DNA of 64,000 bases from Liolophura sinensis (GCF_032854445.1 NC_088300.1:10852001-10916000), one strand, 5' to 3'; shown: positions 1 to 10,693, counted from the stretch's first letter. Notes: generated by a model from the sequence alone, not told the origin. Translations and numbers: made by a program.

Positions 1-49
1 CTCCCACAATGATCCAACTGCCGTCCGGACTCAAGTAGGTCGCCACAAC
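1..49 (-). CDS. ANOS1-like: Exon (partial, cut by window edge): third FN3 domain, C-terminal half
   Basis: The exon begins after acceptor 'cttcatttgtag' and is cut by the left edge after 49 bases. In phase 0 it reads 'VVATYLSPDGSWIIVG', which continues strand F of the FN3 domain ('SFDVK|VVATYLSPDGSW'). This agreement of phase and fold supports the whole reconstruction. The rest of the exon, the C-terminal tail and the 3' UTR lie outside the window. Confidence 0.7.
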
Positions 50-71
50 CTACAAATGAAGAAAGCGTGAA

Positions 72-235
72 ACAGTTTTAAATTTTAGATTTGCTGAGGT
101 ACTAAACAGTTTTAAATATTAGATTTGCTGTGGTACCAAATAGTTTTGTTGCTGAGGTACTAAACAGTTTTGAATCTTAAATTTTCTGAGGTACTAAACA
201 GTTTTAAATCTTAGATTTCCTGAGGTACGCTGTTT
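72..235. repeat. Minisatellite, about 34-bp unit, 5 copies
   Basis: The unit reads like 'GAGGTACTAAACAGTTTTAA' plus an AT-rich part, with copies of about 34 bp and one shorter copy. It lies in the last intron seen, just upstream of the acceptor of the 1-49 exon. Confidence 0.8.
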
Positions 236-621
236 TTTCTGTTCATGATGAGTTTAAATATGAAAAAAAAAATGAGTTTATAACTCATCACCTAAGGTCT
301 ACACGATAAGATGTTGAACAGAAAATTGAACGATGGTACCCCCCTCCCTTCGCCCGCACAAACACACGGTAATGCTGTATTAGTTAGCTACTTTGTTAGT
401 ATGTATTGGTTTAGGTGTAACTTCAGTGTAGTCTCAAGTCATAAATGGCCTCTTCGCATGGCATTCTTTAAGTTCTTTAACTGGCCTACAGCAGAGAAGC
501 AGCAGTTTATGTAGTAGCAGTTACACAACTAAAGCTTTAGCAGCTGTAAGCGCTGCTGCGCCAAGTTCAGGTGTCATATACCATGCAACAGGTGTGGACA
601 CTGACTTAATTTTACATGGAC

Positions 622-905
622 CCTGCCGTACCTTTATGTCAAATCTGCCTTACCTTTACGTGGACACTACATGGGGGCTGCTTCTCCATTACGTGGAGGT
701 TGTCTTACCTTTACGTTTAGGCTAAATCTGTCTTACCTTTATTTGGCGGCTAACTTACATCCACTTCAAATCTGCCTGACCTTTACGTTAGATCTGCCTT
801 ACATTTTCGACAAATCTGCCTTTCCTTTACGTCAAATCTGTCTTACCTTTGCGTCAAATCTGCCTTACCTTTACGTCAAATCTACCTTACCTTTACGTCA
901 AAGCT
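622..905. repeat. 22-bp minisatellite built from a splice donor
   Basis: The plus-strand unit is 'TGCCTTACCTTTACGTCAAA' plus two bases, about 11-12 copies. The copy at 884-901 contains the real donor of exon 891-1114 (minus GACGTAAAG|GTAAGG). Copies nearest the exon are almost identical and decay further away. Confidence 0.85.
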
Positions 906-1114
906 GGAGTTGGCGGGAAGTTCCAGGACGACAAACGACTTGTCGCTTCCACACGTCTTACTGCCCAGGGCGTTCGAGTATAGGTCTCGCCAGCTGATGC
1001 TGTACTGGAGAGAAGACTGATTGAAGGCAGACACCCAACTGATGTTGTACCTGACGGTGTTACTCTCCGGATCGTCATCCATCTTGGACATGTTCACCAA
1101 CCATAACCCCTCAC
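891..1114 (-). CDS. ANOS1-like: Exon: third FN3 domain in view, N-terminal half
   Basis: This 224-bp exon has acceptor 'cctcttctatcacggacag' (phase 1) and donor AAAG|GTAAGG (phase 0). It encodes 'GLWLVNMSKMDDD', then strand B, 'TVRYNISW', and strand C, 'LQYSISWRDL'. A Cys-containing loop and strand E/F material, 'FVVLELPANSSFDVK', follow. Potential N-glycosylation sites are visible (NIS, NQS, NSS). By position this matches the last FN3 domain of anosmin-1. The donor is the end unit of a 22-bp array that fills the next 280 bases of intron. Reading on past the donor meets a stop within three codons. Confidence 0.8.
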
Positions 1115-1661
1115 CTGTCCGTGATAGAAGAGGACTAATCAGGTCTCGTGTTCGGTTCGGGTTTGCACAGGTTTATGTGATTCTAGCTGTGAGACACCCC
1201 GGCTTTACCGGCTCTTGTGTACAGTTAGCAGCTTGAGATAACCGTGTCCAAAGAGGACACCTCTATACCTTGCTTGATTTTATGCAGTCAGTGACAAGTT
1301 CACTCCGGAAAGGGGTATTCTTAGATGTAAATGGTGTAACTTAAACTTAAAATAAAATGCACAAAAGCAGACTTTCTGAACACATTGTTCTTAAACTGAC
1401 GGTAAAAATGCTCGGTGGAATTTGTTTAATCCACGATCTGAAACTCTGCACTATAAGCGAAGTATTCTACACCAGTCTTATGTATTAGCAGCTGCCCTAG
1501 AGGATAAAGGCTGCTGTTGGAAATCCAACAGAACCTTGACCATGGCCAAATCCAGCTATGGCGGATTCGTCAACGGATATAAACTTTTAACTTCATGACT
1601 TCGGGATTTGTGCCCCAAGTGAAATATTTTTGAGCATGGTGAAGAATACCAGCCAGATTAC

Positions 1662-1960
1662 AAAATCATCTCGGAATCCGTATTGTTTATAAGTTCGTCT
1701 TGGAATACGTATTGTTTATGGGTTCATGTTGGAATCCGTATCGTTTATGGGTTCATCTTGGAACCCGTATCGTTTATGGGTTCATCTTGGAACCCGTATC
1801 GTTTATGGGTTCATCTCTGAGTCCGTATCGTTTTTGGGTTCATCTTGTAATCCGTTTCATATATCGATCCATTATGTAATCTGTCTTATTATGGGTTCAT
1901 CTTAGGATCTGTGTCGCTCATCTCGGAATCCCTATCCTTTTATGGGCTCATCAATATCGT
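1662..1960. repeat. 28-bp minisatellite
   Basis: The unit is like 'GTATCGTTTATGGGTTCATC' plus 'TTGGAACC', about 10 copies, best conserved at 1,690-1,850. It lies in the intron between exons 4839-5031 and 891-1114. The rest of that intron (1,961-4,838) holds no feature I can support. Confidence 0.8.
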
Positions 1961-4838
1961 CCAACGGTTGATCTCCCTTACGGGAACATATTGCTGGGTT
2001 TCAGGGCGGAACTGTCTTAAGTTCATAAGTTGTCCTTGATGAAAATATGTTTCATATATAATGTACATATCACAGGGTTTCAGCCGCTAAGGGATTTCAG
2101 TACGTGACAAACTTATAGATGTACATATTCAATGAGTTCGTGTGGAAATTATATACAAGTCAGTCAGTAATGTGAAGCCGATATCAACTGAAGTGATATG
2201 TCGGTAAATATGTGAAATCGCTGTAAGAATAAATATACAGTAGTTCTAGAAAGATATTTTCAATTGTATGACACATTAATAGTTTTCATGTCAGAGATTC
2301 TTCTCAAATACCTTTTCCACTGGGACGTAAATAACCCTTAAAAAGTCCGCTGTACATCTAGTCATATTGCCTGATGACAGTGATATTGGCGAGTGTCCTC
2401 GTAATATACTCACAGCAAGGCTCGCACACCAACCTCTTTAACATCTCTACACCTGGGCAGTACTTAATGATTCTTCCAGCGACAAGCGCCGAGTGTCCGG
2501 TCCATAATGACTGACGTATGACTGATATTATTAAAGGATCCATATATGGTTGGAAATCGCTGTCTGCGAAGGACATATACAAAGTGGGTGGTAACCTTGG
2601 CATGAAGCTATAGTCACACTAAGTCTGTGTCACAAAACGTTACTTGGTATAGAAATTCTTGAACTGAAACGCGAAGAACACATTCCATTTCTGGTCTCAA
2701 ATCATCTTTTTTTATAGCAGTACCATTCGTTACATTGGACCATTTTTAATAGACACGATCTTGCGTTTTATTGCATCCCTCATTTATAAACCCGGTCTCA
2801 GTGACCAACTGAGCTCAAATATAGACCATGGAACACCGGAACAATGTCTACTGTGAGTGCCAATGCGTGTTAGTAGGTCCATTTCTCTGCATCTGTGCAT
2901 TCTGTTGTGATATTTCTGACCACTCCAGTACGTAAGCATAGAGGAAGTCTACTCCACCGGTAAGAACATTCACGCGAGTTCACCATCTCTGGGGGAAGGG
3001 TGAGTCTGTTTTTTTCAGGTTACGTCATTTCTCATCACCAACCTGTCTGTAATTCTTATCATCTTACATACACACAGGTCGCTGCATATCATTGTAGGGA
3101 CTCCTCATAGCGAAAAAAGAGTAATTCTGTCGGAACAGCGCCAAGGCCAGATTGTTATTTTGTCCAGGGCTGTCTAATATTATGACATAAGCATTCTTTT
3201 GGCAAATTTTGTCATTTTTTCCTTAGCGGTTGCAATCACGGAGAGTCCGTCTCCATGACAACATAAAGAAGTGTGTGAACGAGACAAGTGGGAAAATTTT
3301 CTCCATCGCGACAGTAATGAAGTGCTAAAGCACTGATCGGATAGCAATGCAGTACAAGCAATGTAGCTATTTTGTACCTTGTTAAATAGTAAGTTTTGTT
3401 ATGATTTTGAAAGAGCTAGAATTATTTTGGCCGCCCAACAGGAGCTACCATGGCGGCAAAATTTCGTGACCTCAATTCCAGCTGTAATCGTTGCAACATT
3501 GTCTGTATGTTGAATTTCTGAAATGTTGTATTGAGAAGTGCTAGCTACATGTGCTGGCATGGCATATTAACGCGATATTGTGATATTCTTTGAACTGAAA
3601 TTGGCACGAATATCAGCGGCATTTCCTTTCTCATCTCCTGATCGGTGAACATCTGGCCAGAGGTGCCCGATTTACTGAAAATATGGACAGAACATCCTTT
3701 CGACAGATAAAAAGGTGGCCTTCACAGTCATCAACGTATCAACGGAAGAGCTTTGTCTCTCAGTATATCAATACAAATGGCTCTAACACTTCGCCATGCA
3801 CACTTATTTATCTCAGAGGTTTAGGATGCGAGAAAGAAAGTACTGTCGACAAGCATTTATCACAGTTAAAGGTAAAATGGTAAAAAAAAGTATCAAAAGA
3901 CTTTTAGAAGACGCCAATAGCTAAAATGGCATACAAGAAAGAAACTTTTGTCAAAATAAATGTTTCTAGGCAAAGAAGTTGTTAGAGGAATAAGCAGCAA
4001 GTATGTAGTCAGAGAAAAAAGAAGAGGGAAGACTATGTCTTAAGAAACTTACTATATTCTCCAACGTATTTACAAGGAATTTTCACAAATTATTAGAAAC
4101 AGTGTGTAACATTGTTTTCTGTAGTATATTAACAAAAAATCTTGATGGCCATAAAAGTGTGTATCAAGCATGGGAAAAAAATTTTCTAAGGCACATATAA
4201 CTATACTTGAGGGTTTGGCAGTTACTGTTACGGTAAGACAAACGTCCTGGTTATAACACTGGAAAAATGATAGCCATAAACAAAATAGTACTGTTCCTAA
4301 TTTACTTTAGGTAGTAGATACGGACGGACATTTTCAGAGGTATAGGACTGGCTGCCTGTGCGGCTCATTACACTAAGATAAGCATAAAATACGTAAAGGT
4401 GAAACCAGTTTCATATGAACATTTGCTTAATTTACAAAGAAGTTTCGTTAGTTTAACGCCTGGCTAATTGTTGGCTGATGACCTTCGTGACATGGACACG
4501 AAACATTGGCACATTTTGTCAACATTTACGGATGGTCATGCTGATGTATACATATGAAGAATTTGACTTATAAATTAAATAGAGGAATTCGGTATAATCA
4601 GCTGAGTTCTTGTATCACATGCACTAATCGAAGGCACACCAAAATATTAACAGACTTCAAATCGGGAGTGAATGTCTTAGTTAGACACTTGCACACAAAA
4701 TATGTTACAATAAGTTAACGTTGAAATTGATTACATAGTAAAGAAGGAGAAACAGGAAAAGATTGGAAAAGGTTAAAGGTCCAGACACGTGAAATCCGGT
4801 TACGTTTGACGCATGCGGATGTGACGTTGTGAACAGAC

Positions 4839-5031
4839 CTGGGGAGACAGTTGTGTTTGGGATTCCGTCCACTTTTTCCTTCTGTATACACCTCTGGAAT
4901 GAGTGGGAGACCTTGTAACAAAATGGCGTCATGAAAGTTGTCTCCACGAACCACCTCTTTCCCTTATGCTTGGCTTCAAGGCGGACTTCATATCTCGTGT
5001 TATAAGTCAACCGCCGAATAGTTTTGGTTAT
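4839..5031 (-). CDS. ANOS1-like: Exon: second FN3 domain in view, C-terminal half, and linker
   Basis: This 193-bp exon has a very good acceptor (cacgtttactttcag) and enters in phase 0. It starts 'ITKTIRRLTYNTRYEVRLE', a textbook FN3 E-F region with the conserved Leu and Tyr, and the domain ends '..ETTFMTP'. A linker with two cysteines, 'CYKVSHSFQRC', follows. Anosmin-1 has two cysteines at the matching place between its third and fourth FN3 domains. The end chosen is CCCCAG|GTCTGT because it gives phase 1, as the next exon needs. Its downstream bases are off consensus, and an earlier AAG|GTCTCC would be in phase 0. The start is secure; the 3' end is less so. Confidence 0.75.
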
Positions 5032-6176
5032 CTGAAAGTAAACGTGAATAACAACAGCTCAGTACTTAAATTGTGTTTTGTTGTATATATATCATATATC
5101 TGGTGTGGCATAGTCCACTTAAATGTTTTCTTTCATTAACAGCTTTATGACTTTATGAATGCACTGTCTTACGGATATGAGCTTTATAGTGTGTTTCTTT
5201 TAACCAGTCGCCTATATTCAGCTGTGTTAAATCGGTCTTTAAAATTGCCTTTCATTTCAGTGACTCGTAACACCACCAGCTCTGCTCATTGATGTGTTGT
5301 GCGTCCATGTTATAACGAAGAAAATGCAGTTAGAATACTTTTTTCTTGTTCATGTGCGTGGAGGGTAATTTGTTTTACAATGGCTGCACCAACAAACTCC
5401 ACGCAGGAACAGAACCTACACTATTATCTCCGCGAATAAACTACCTGGTTTTTACAACAGAATTTCCTAACATCCAACTCTAAAAACATTCTGCCGTGAG
5501 ATCATATACTACAACAGATAAAAATAACATATTTTCAAATATGACAGTCAGAAACAGGGTATACACTAAAGTTGATAGCAATTTAGGTAACTGTTGTCGC
5601 GTTCGGTTAAAACACGTTGAATCCAATATCCAGCATACTGTTGGGTTTTGGATAATTATGACATCACTTGAGGCAAAGAGTTCTTGCCGTCAAAACCGAG
5701 GTATTGCAGTTTAACATTATTAATTTTAAAAAGTGATCAAACTTCATATACATCGCAAGAAAATGAACTTCCAACATATCCGTTTATACAGTTTGATGTT
5801 ACCTGTCACTAACGACAGGCAGTTTTGGTAGCGAGTATGACTGATTTTACAGAGAGCCAAAAATAAGCGACTGATAAAAGAAACACACTATGGTATAGGA
5901 ATTTTGGAATTGGACCTTTACCACCAGACAGTACTCGGCAGTCAATTTGTGCGAACTCTCCAATAATAATTCGTAACGTTACAGGACAGCAATTTCGCGG
6001 ACCGTCTTTTCCTGTTGTACGGTTTTCTTCGAATTATGTTCATAGTAAGTTCAATTTTTCGGAGCAGGCTGTTATCAATCTCTTGCTCTGTGTATTCAGA
6101 ACATAGTTCTACCACAAAACTGCCTATCTATTACTTGGTTTGTTGAGGTTGCACATAACTCATTTGGTGCCAATTT
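5032..6176. other. Intron, no gene seen; includes an old dispersed repeat
   Basis: This is intronic to the anosmin-like gene. At 5,345-5,520 it carries a sequence resembling 42,515-42,700 in the same orientation, sharing 'GTAATTTGTTTTACAA', 'TTTCCTAACATCCA' and 'GAGATCAT'. Nothing else is recognised. Confidence 0.6.
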
Positions 6177-6800
6177 TTGTTTACCCAAATTGGACATTTC
6201 CCATGCAGTACCAACCTTCTGCTTTGCACAAATTTGGAGGTATATCCCATAGTACCTACGTTCTGTTTACTTGAAATGGACGCACCCTCTACACTACCCA
6301 AATTTCAACATGTCGTCTACATTTCCCACGTTCTGTTTTGCCCAAATTTCGACATGTTACCCACACTTCCCTCTTCTGCTTTGTCCAAATTTCGACATAC
6401 CATCTACACTACCCCTCTTCTTTTTTGTCCCAATTTCGACATACCATCTACACTTCCCACCTTCTGTTTTGTCCCAATTTCGACATACCATCTACACTTC
6501 CCCCTTCTGTTTTGTCCCAATTTCGACATACCACCTACACTTCCCACCTTCTGTTTTGTCCCAATTTCGACATACTATCTACAATTCTAATCTTTGCTCT
6601 ATTGCTCTAATTCGAACACACCATCTACTCTTCCCATCGTCCCTGTTGTCCTCATTTAGGCAGATCATATACACTTTCCACGTACCTTTTTTGTCCAATT
6701 TGGACATATCACAAACACTCGCCATATTATATTTTGCTCTAATATCGCAACACTTTCCATCTTCTGCTTTACCCAAATTCGGAAATGTCGTTTACTTTAC
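6177..6800. repeat. Degenerate minisatellite of about 46 bp next to a splice donor
   Basis: The plus-strand unit reads like 'CTTCCCACCTTCTGTTTTGT' followed by 'CCCAATTTCGACATACCATC', about 13 copies. Copies at 6,400-6,580 are most alike. The end copy at 6,740-6,780 aligns with the end of exon 6805-7034 and its donor. Confidence 0.8.
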
Positions 6801-6804
6801 TCAC

Positions 6805-7034
6805 CTTCTCTTTGCCCACTTCGTCCATTGTTTCCATGAAGGCCTCATGAGGCAGGTTGCAGTAGGGGGAGTCCTCGTACACAGGACACTCCTTCCGGAA
6901 CCAGCTGAGAGTGTAGTGCACGGTGACGTTGCCAAGGACGTCAGGAAGCTGCCAGGTGAGTACAGCTACAACCTTCCTCTTTACTTCCTTTCGCCTCCAC
7001 CGATAAGTTAAGTTTCGGGGCATTGCCCAGGGTC
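6805..7034 (-). CDS. ANOS1-like: Exon: second FN3 domain in view, N-terminal half
   Basis: This 230-bp exon enters in phase 1 at 'accagcctag|GA' and leaves in phase 0 at a near-perfect donor (GAGAAG|GTGAGT). An alternative acceptor at 7,044 (cttttaacag) would be in phase 0 and fits the preceding exon less well. The product begins 'PWAMPRNLTYRW' and shows a clear strand B, 'VVAVLTWQLP', then strand C, 'TVHYTLSWF', followed by an acidic, Cys-containing loop ('KECPVYEDSPYC'). The '..WF..EC' step resembles anosmin-1 FN3-3. The donor is the end unit of the degenerate array at 6,180-6,800, which runs into the intron. Confidence 0.8.
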
Positions 7035-7195
7035 CTAGGCTGGTCTGTTAAAAGCCATGGCACAGAGGTGGTAATTGAAAAGTCAGTATATAACTGAATA
7101 CACAGAGGGATTATTTAAGGCCATTAATTTGATTCTTAATTTTTTTATTTTTTTATTTCACTAAATGTTTACAACATGTTTATTTGATATGGCAG

Positions 7196-7385
7196 TTTAT
7201 TTATTTATTTATTTATTTATTTGATAGGTGTTTTGATGTGGGAGAAGGTTGCTGTCAGAACTTCCCCAACATACGGCCAGAGAGGAAGCCAGCATGATCC
7301 GGACCTTGAACTTACAGTGACCGCATTGGTAAGGGGCTTCTGAGTCATTGGCACGCTAACCATCTCGGTCACAGAGTTGGCCATG
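7196..7385 (-). mobile_element. SINE, molluscan V-SINE/RUDI type, truncated
   Basis: The reversed tail (TTTATT)n comes first, then 'TTTGATAGGTGTTTTGATGT', a shortened core, and the reversed tRNA-like head ('AGCCAGCATGATCC', 'CCGCATTGGTAAGG'). The centre of the element is deleted. It lies in the intron between exons 8154-8277 and 6805-7034. Confidence 0.8.
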
Positions 7386-7499
7386 TGGCAGTTTAAGACG
7401 TGAGAATAAAACCTTTGGTGGCTTGTTTTATCTCTCTTTGAATTCATAAAATCTGTGTGGATGAATCTTTAGAATGAATGAATAAATGCTTGGAGTTCA

Positions 7500-7797
7500 T
7501 CGTCGTACAATTTTTCAGTCATATGACGACGAGGAGTAATTAGGTGTGTGTATATATACCCTGTCTTCTTGTGGCAAGGCGAGTCCATGCCGCCAAAGTG
7601 CTGACGCCACTGAGGTATCATGCCGACGACACCACACCAGACATGACACCCCGTCCAGTCAGATTATACTGACATCGGGTTCTGTTTCCTTGCTATAATC
7701 TCTCAGTGCTCAGCGCCAAGCGAGGAAGCAACACGGGCCATATTTAAAGCCTTTAGCATGACCTGACAGACGCTCTAACCATTAGGCCACCGAAGCG
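7500..7797 (-). mobile_element. Second SINE family, copy 1
   Basis: Key stretches are 'CATATGACGACGAGGAGT', 'CCAGACATGACACCCCG' and 'GCGCCAAGCGAGGAAGCAAC'. It ends in 'CTAACCATTAGGCCACCG', which reversed gives a tRNA-like A-box head (GGTGGCCTAATGGTTAGAGC). The same sequence recurs at 46,555-46,852. Confidence 0.7.
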
Positions 7798-8153
7798 ATC
7801 AGAAACTTTAGATAATCGTGAAAATAACAGTGCAACTGCCAGTTGAATATAACAAAAGTAATGTTTATAGACTAATCCATTTCAAGTAAGCATCCTCTGA
7901 AGTTCCATAATTCAGTGGATCTGGACGAACATACTTTCAGATTGTGAGGCAATTTATACCACAGCTGGTGGAAGGGCGGGGTGGAGGGGAGGGGAGATTG
8001 GCTCTATGAACGGCCGTGTGATGGTGAATAGTCAAATATCAACAGAATATTATGGCAACCAAGATAAATCTCCCCAAGATGAAATATTGCGTACTACCCA
8101 GAGGCCTGTGAGCCAGAAAATCCAGTGCCTAATACGTCATGAGAACTACCTAC

Positions 8154-8277
8154 CGTACATGGTGTAAATGGTGAGCTTTTTTTCAGCCAAAGTCCCATTC
8201 TCGCCTACTGCCTGAATTAAGAGTTCCGATTCAGGGAATAACTTCTCAGTTTTTAACTCAATGGACGTGTCGGTCGT
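8154..8277 (-). CDS. ANOS1-like: Exon: first FN3 domain, C-terminal half
   Basis: This 124-bp exon has an excellent acceptor (tttctgcctttgggttccag) and donor TACG|GTAGGT. It enters in phase 0 and leaves in phase 1, the usual phase at FN3 domain borders. It encodes 41 residues from 'TTDTSIELK' to 'KLTIYTMY'. Strand E is 'TSIEL' and strand F is 'SELLIQAVGENG', where a Leu takes the place of the usual FN3 Tyr. Joined to the previous exon it completes one FN3 domain of about normal length. No minisatellite abuts this donor, unlike its two neighbours. Confidence 0.75.
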
Positions 8278-8484
8278 CTGGAACCCAAAGGCAGAAACAT
8301 CGTGAATATATACAGGTTACGTGTATGTATACCGATCTGTCGAGCGGCAAAGACAAGGTTTGTATGAAAAGGAGTTTCCAGAGTTGCCGTCTCTGGCTCC
8401 AGCTTGTGCTAGGCAGCATTGTGGTATTGAAGAAAAAGAACCTTTAACTCCAAATGCTGGAGATCGCCGAAACATTTACAAAAA

Positions 8485-8955
8485 CGTTCATTTAAAATAA
8501 TCAAGACGTTACAGCGTAGAGTGAAAAATCAGAGCAGCGACGACAGTGTGATAGTTGACAAATGGCCACACGTAACCGGTGAAATACGGCCTCTTGTCAG
8601 TTTACCTCAGTCAGGGTTTTATTCTAACTGTTCATGTAAATGCATAACACACGTCCCCTATGGCTTAAGCAGAATTAGGTAAAAAAAAATGCAGTTATAT
8701 TAACTGCAATTAGGCCGTCGCCGGTCTAGAATTACTCAAAATGCTGTGTTGTCATCATATTTAACATACAATCACATTAAAACAATGCCAAGGTCAAGGG
8801 CACGGGAATTTTTAGTCCACCAGAAGAATCCTGATTTATGCAAAAATACAACATAATTAAGACTTCACAGCATACAGAGAAAAACTAGAGCAGCGACGAC
8901 AGTGCGATGCCTGGCGTAAAATGTTCACACGTAAAGTCTGTTCCACGTGGTAATA
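8485..8955. repeat. Local duplication of an older dispersed repeat
   Basis: Positions 8,495-8,600 and 8,850-8,950 share 'AGAGCAGCGACGACAGTG' and flanking bases, then 'CACACGTAA'. The stretch at 8,574-8,645 matches 59,160-59,225 in inverted orientation. It is intronic to the anosmin-like gene. Confidence 0.65.
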
Positions 8956-9860
8956 ATGTGGGTCGGAAAGACTATTTATTAGCCGAAAGATGGACAGGAA
9001 CGTTAGGATGTTAATGTCATAACCTCCATCATGATAACAGTATCAACATATACCAGGTTATACTAGGAAACCTTGTGAACACGAGTCTTTAGTAGTATTT
9101 TATACGTAGCATTTTTGTTCACATCAAGTGACATTTACAGAATGCATGTTATACCGTATACGGACATCACAGTCCTCACAAAGTTGCACAGGGGACCATA
9201 AGGTTATCCTTGATTTTTACAAAGGTAACAGGTGGCTGCCGTGACACAGCTATGAGATGATATGCAAGTAGGTCTACACATCTGAGATAACAAAAACAAC
9301 ATTTGTTCATCTCCTAAGGGTGTGTAGTTCCGATAACAAGGATGCGCCAGTGGGGTATCTGATTTGTGAACACGTGTTTACCCTGACCTATCCCTGACCA
9401 TGACGACCCGAGATCAAGCGTGTAGACTTTAAACTGACACTGATATGTGTGTATACTGAAATCCCGAGCGGTGAGCCAGCTACCCCCTATCCCACCCCGA
9501 CCCCACCCGACAAGAAGGATACCGAATCTGTCTGTGTGTATCTAACCTCTGGATCGCCACTTCAGGGAATAGTCTCAGCCTCGGGCACAGATTGCTTACT
9601 CCGAGCCACACTGGTTATTTAAAGGCCGTCTTGAAAAAGAAAATAACTGAACAGTTGCTTCTTAGGCTATCAGCTAACGGCCCTAGTGTACAGTTTCTCA
9701 GCCCTGTTAACTGTGATGTTCTCTAACGTACCCCTCAATCTGTATAACACTCCCAAGTGACCCTCAGCCTGTATATCGCTCCTCCAGGCGGCTCCCTGAA
9801 CGGACACTCACTTCCAAGGCACCAGTTTACTCCATCTTCCCTCCCTTTAAGCGGACGTTG
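8956..9860. other. Intron, nothing recognised
   Basis: This is intronic sequence between the 33-bp array and the 8.5-kb duplication. No exon with both splice sites and a sensible frame was seen. Confidence 0.5.
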
Positions 9861-9869
9861 TGACGGGTG

Positions 9870-10515
9870 TGTAGTACTGACCCGTTCATGTTGTGCCCAG
9901 TGTGTAACACTGTCCCGTTCATGTTGTGCCCAGTGTGTAACACTGACCCGTTCATGTTGGGCCCAGTGTGTAACATTAACATGTTCATGTTGTGGCCAGT
10001 GTGTAACACTGACCCGTTCATGTTGTGCCCAGTATGTAACACTGACCCGTTCATGTTGTGTCCAGTGTGTAACACTGGCCTGTTCATGTTGTGCCCCGTG
10101 TGTAACACTGACCCGTTCATGTTGTGCCCAGTGTGTAACACTGACCCGTTCATGTTGTGCCCAGTGTGTAACACTGACCCATTCATGTTGTGCCCAGTAT
10201 GTAACACTGACCCGTTCGTGTTGTGTCCAGTGTGTAACACTGGCCTGTTCATGTTGTGCCCAGTGTGTAACACTGACCCGTTCATGTTGTGCCAGTGTGT
10301 AACACTGACCCCGTTCATGTTGTGCCCAGTGTGTAACACTGACCCGTTCATGTTGTGCCCAGTGTGTAACACTGACCCATTCATGTTGTGCCCAGTGTGT
10401 AACACTAACCCATTCATGTTATGCCCAGTGTGTAACACTGACCCGTTCATGTTGTGCCCAGTGTGTAACACTGACCATTCATGTTGTGCCCAATGCGTAA
10501 CACTGACCTGTTCAT
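9870..10515. repeat. 33-bp minisatellite built from a splice donor, about 19 copies
   Basis: The plus-strand unit is 'ACACTGACCCGTTCATGTTG' plus 'TGCCCAGTGTGTA'. On the minus strand each unit carries 'ATGAACGG|GTCAGTG'. The copy at 10,500-10,515 is the real donor of exon 10508-10693. Units are 33 bp apart, but the first step from the real donor is 32 bp. All copies therefore lie two bases out of phase with the next exon. Confidence 0.9.
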
Positions 10516-10693
10516 GTTCTGCCCAGTCTTTCCGTCCTCCCTGTTGCCGATCGCGCACGTTGATCACATATACGATGTTGTGTGGCCGACTGCCAGCCTG
10601 GGAGTTGATGTTCCAATCTATGCTAGTCTTCTCCAAGTCGCTGTGTCTCTCCAGTATCCAGTATGTGGATGTTGTAGTTATCCACAGCCTGGC
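10508..10693 (-). CDS. ANOS1-like: Exon: first FN3 domain, N-terminal half
   Basis: This 186-bp exon (62 codons, phase 0 to 0) has acceptor 'ctgcttcatttag' and donor CAG|GTCAGT. It carries the A to C strands of an FN3 domain: 'TSIDWNI' holds the conserved strand-B Trp and 'HNIVYVINVRDR' is strand C. It ends 'KDWAEHEQ', and the next exon continues 'TTDTSIEL', a junction I recall as nearly the same in anosmin-1 FN3-1. The first twenty codons are less certain, because another frame also looks protein-like there before it meets a stop. The donor is the end unit of the 33-bp minisatellite that fills the start of the next intron. The reading frame stays open through that array on the minus strand down to about 9,827, so the true exon end rests on the donor and on the phase of the next exon. 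Confidence 0.7.

Noticed and set aside
2358-2603. 81-codon minus ORF inside the anosmin-like gene
   Set aside because: No FN3 or Cys pattern, and no acceptor and donor that keep the phase between the exons at 4,839 and 1,114.
9757-10302. Plus-strand ORFs of 181 and 276 codons rich in Cys (9,757-10,697)
   Set aside because: They are translations of the 33-bp array, whose unit is a multiple of three. The exon evidence is on the minus strand.
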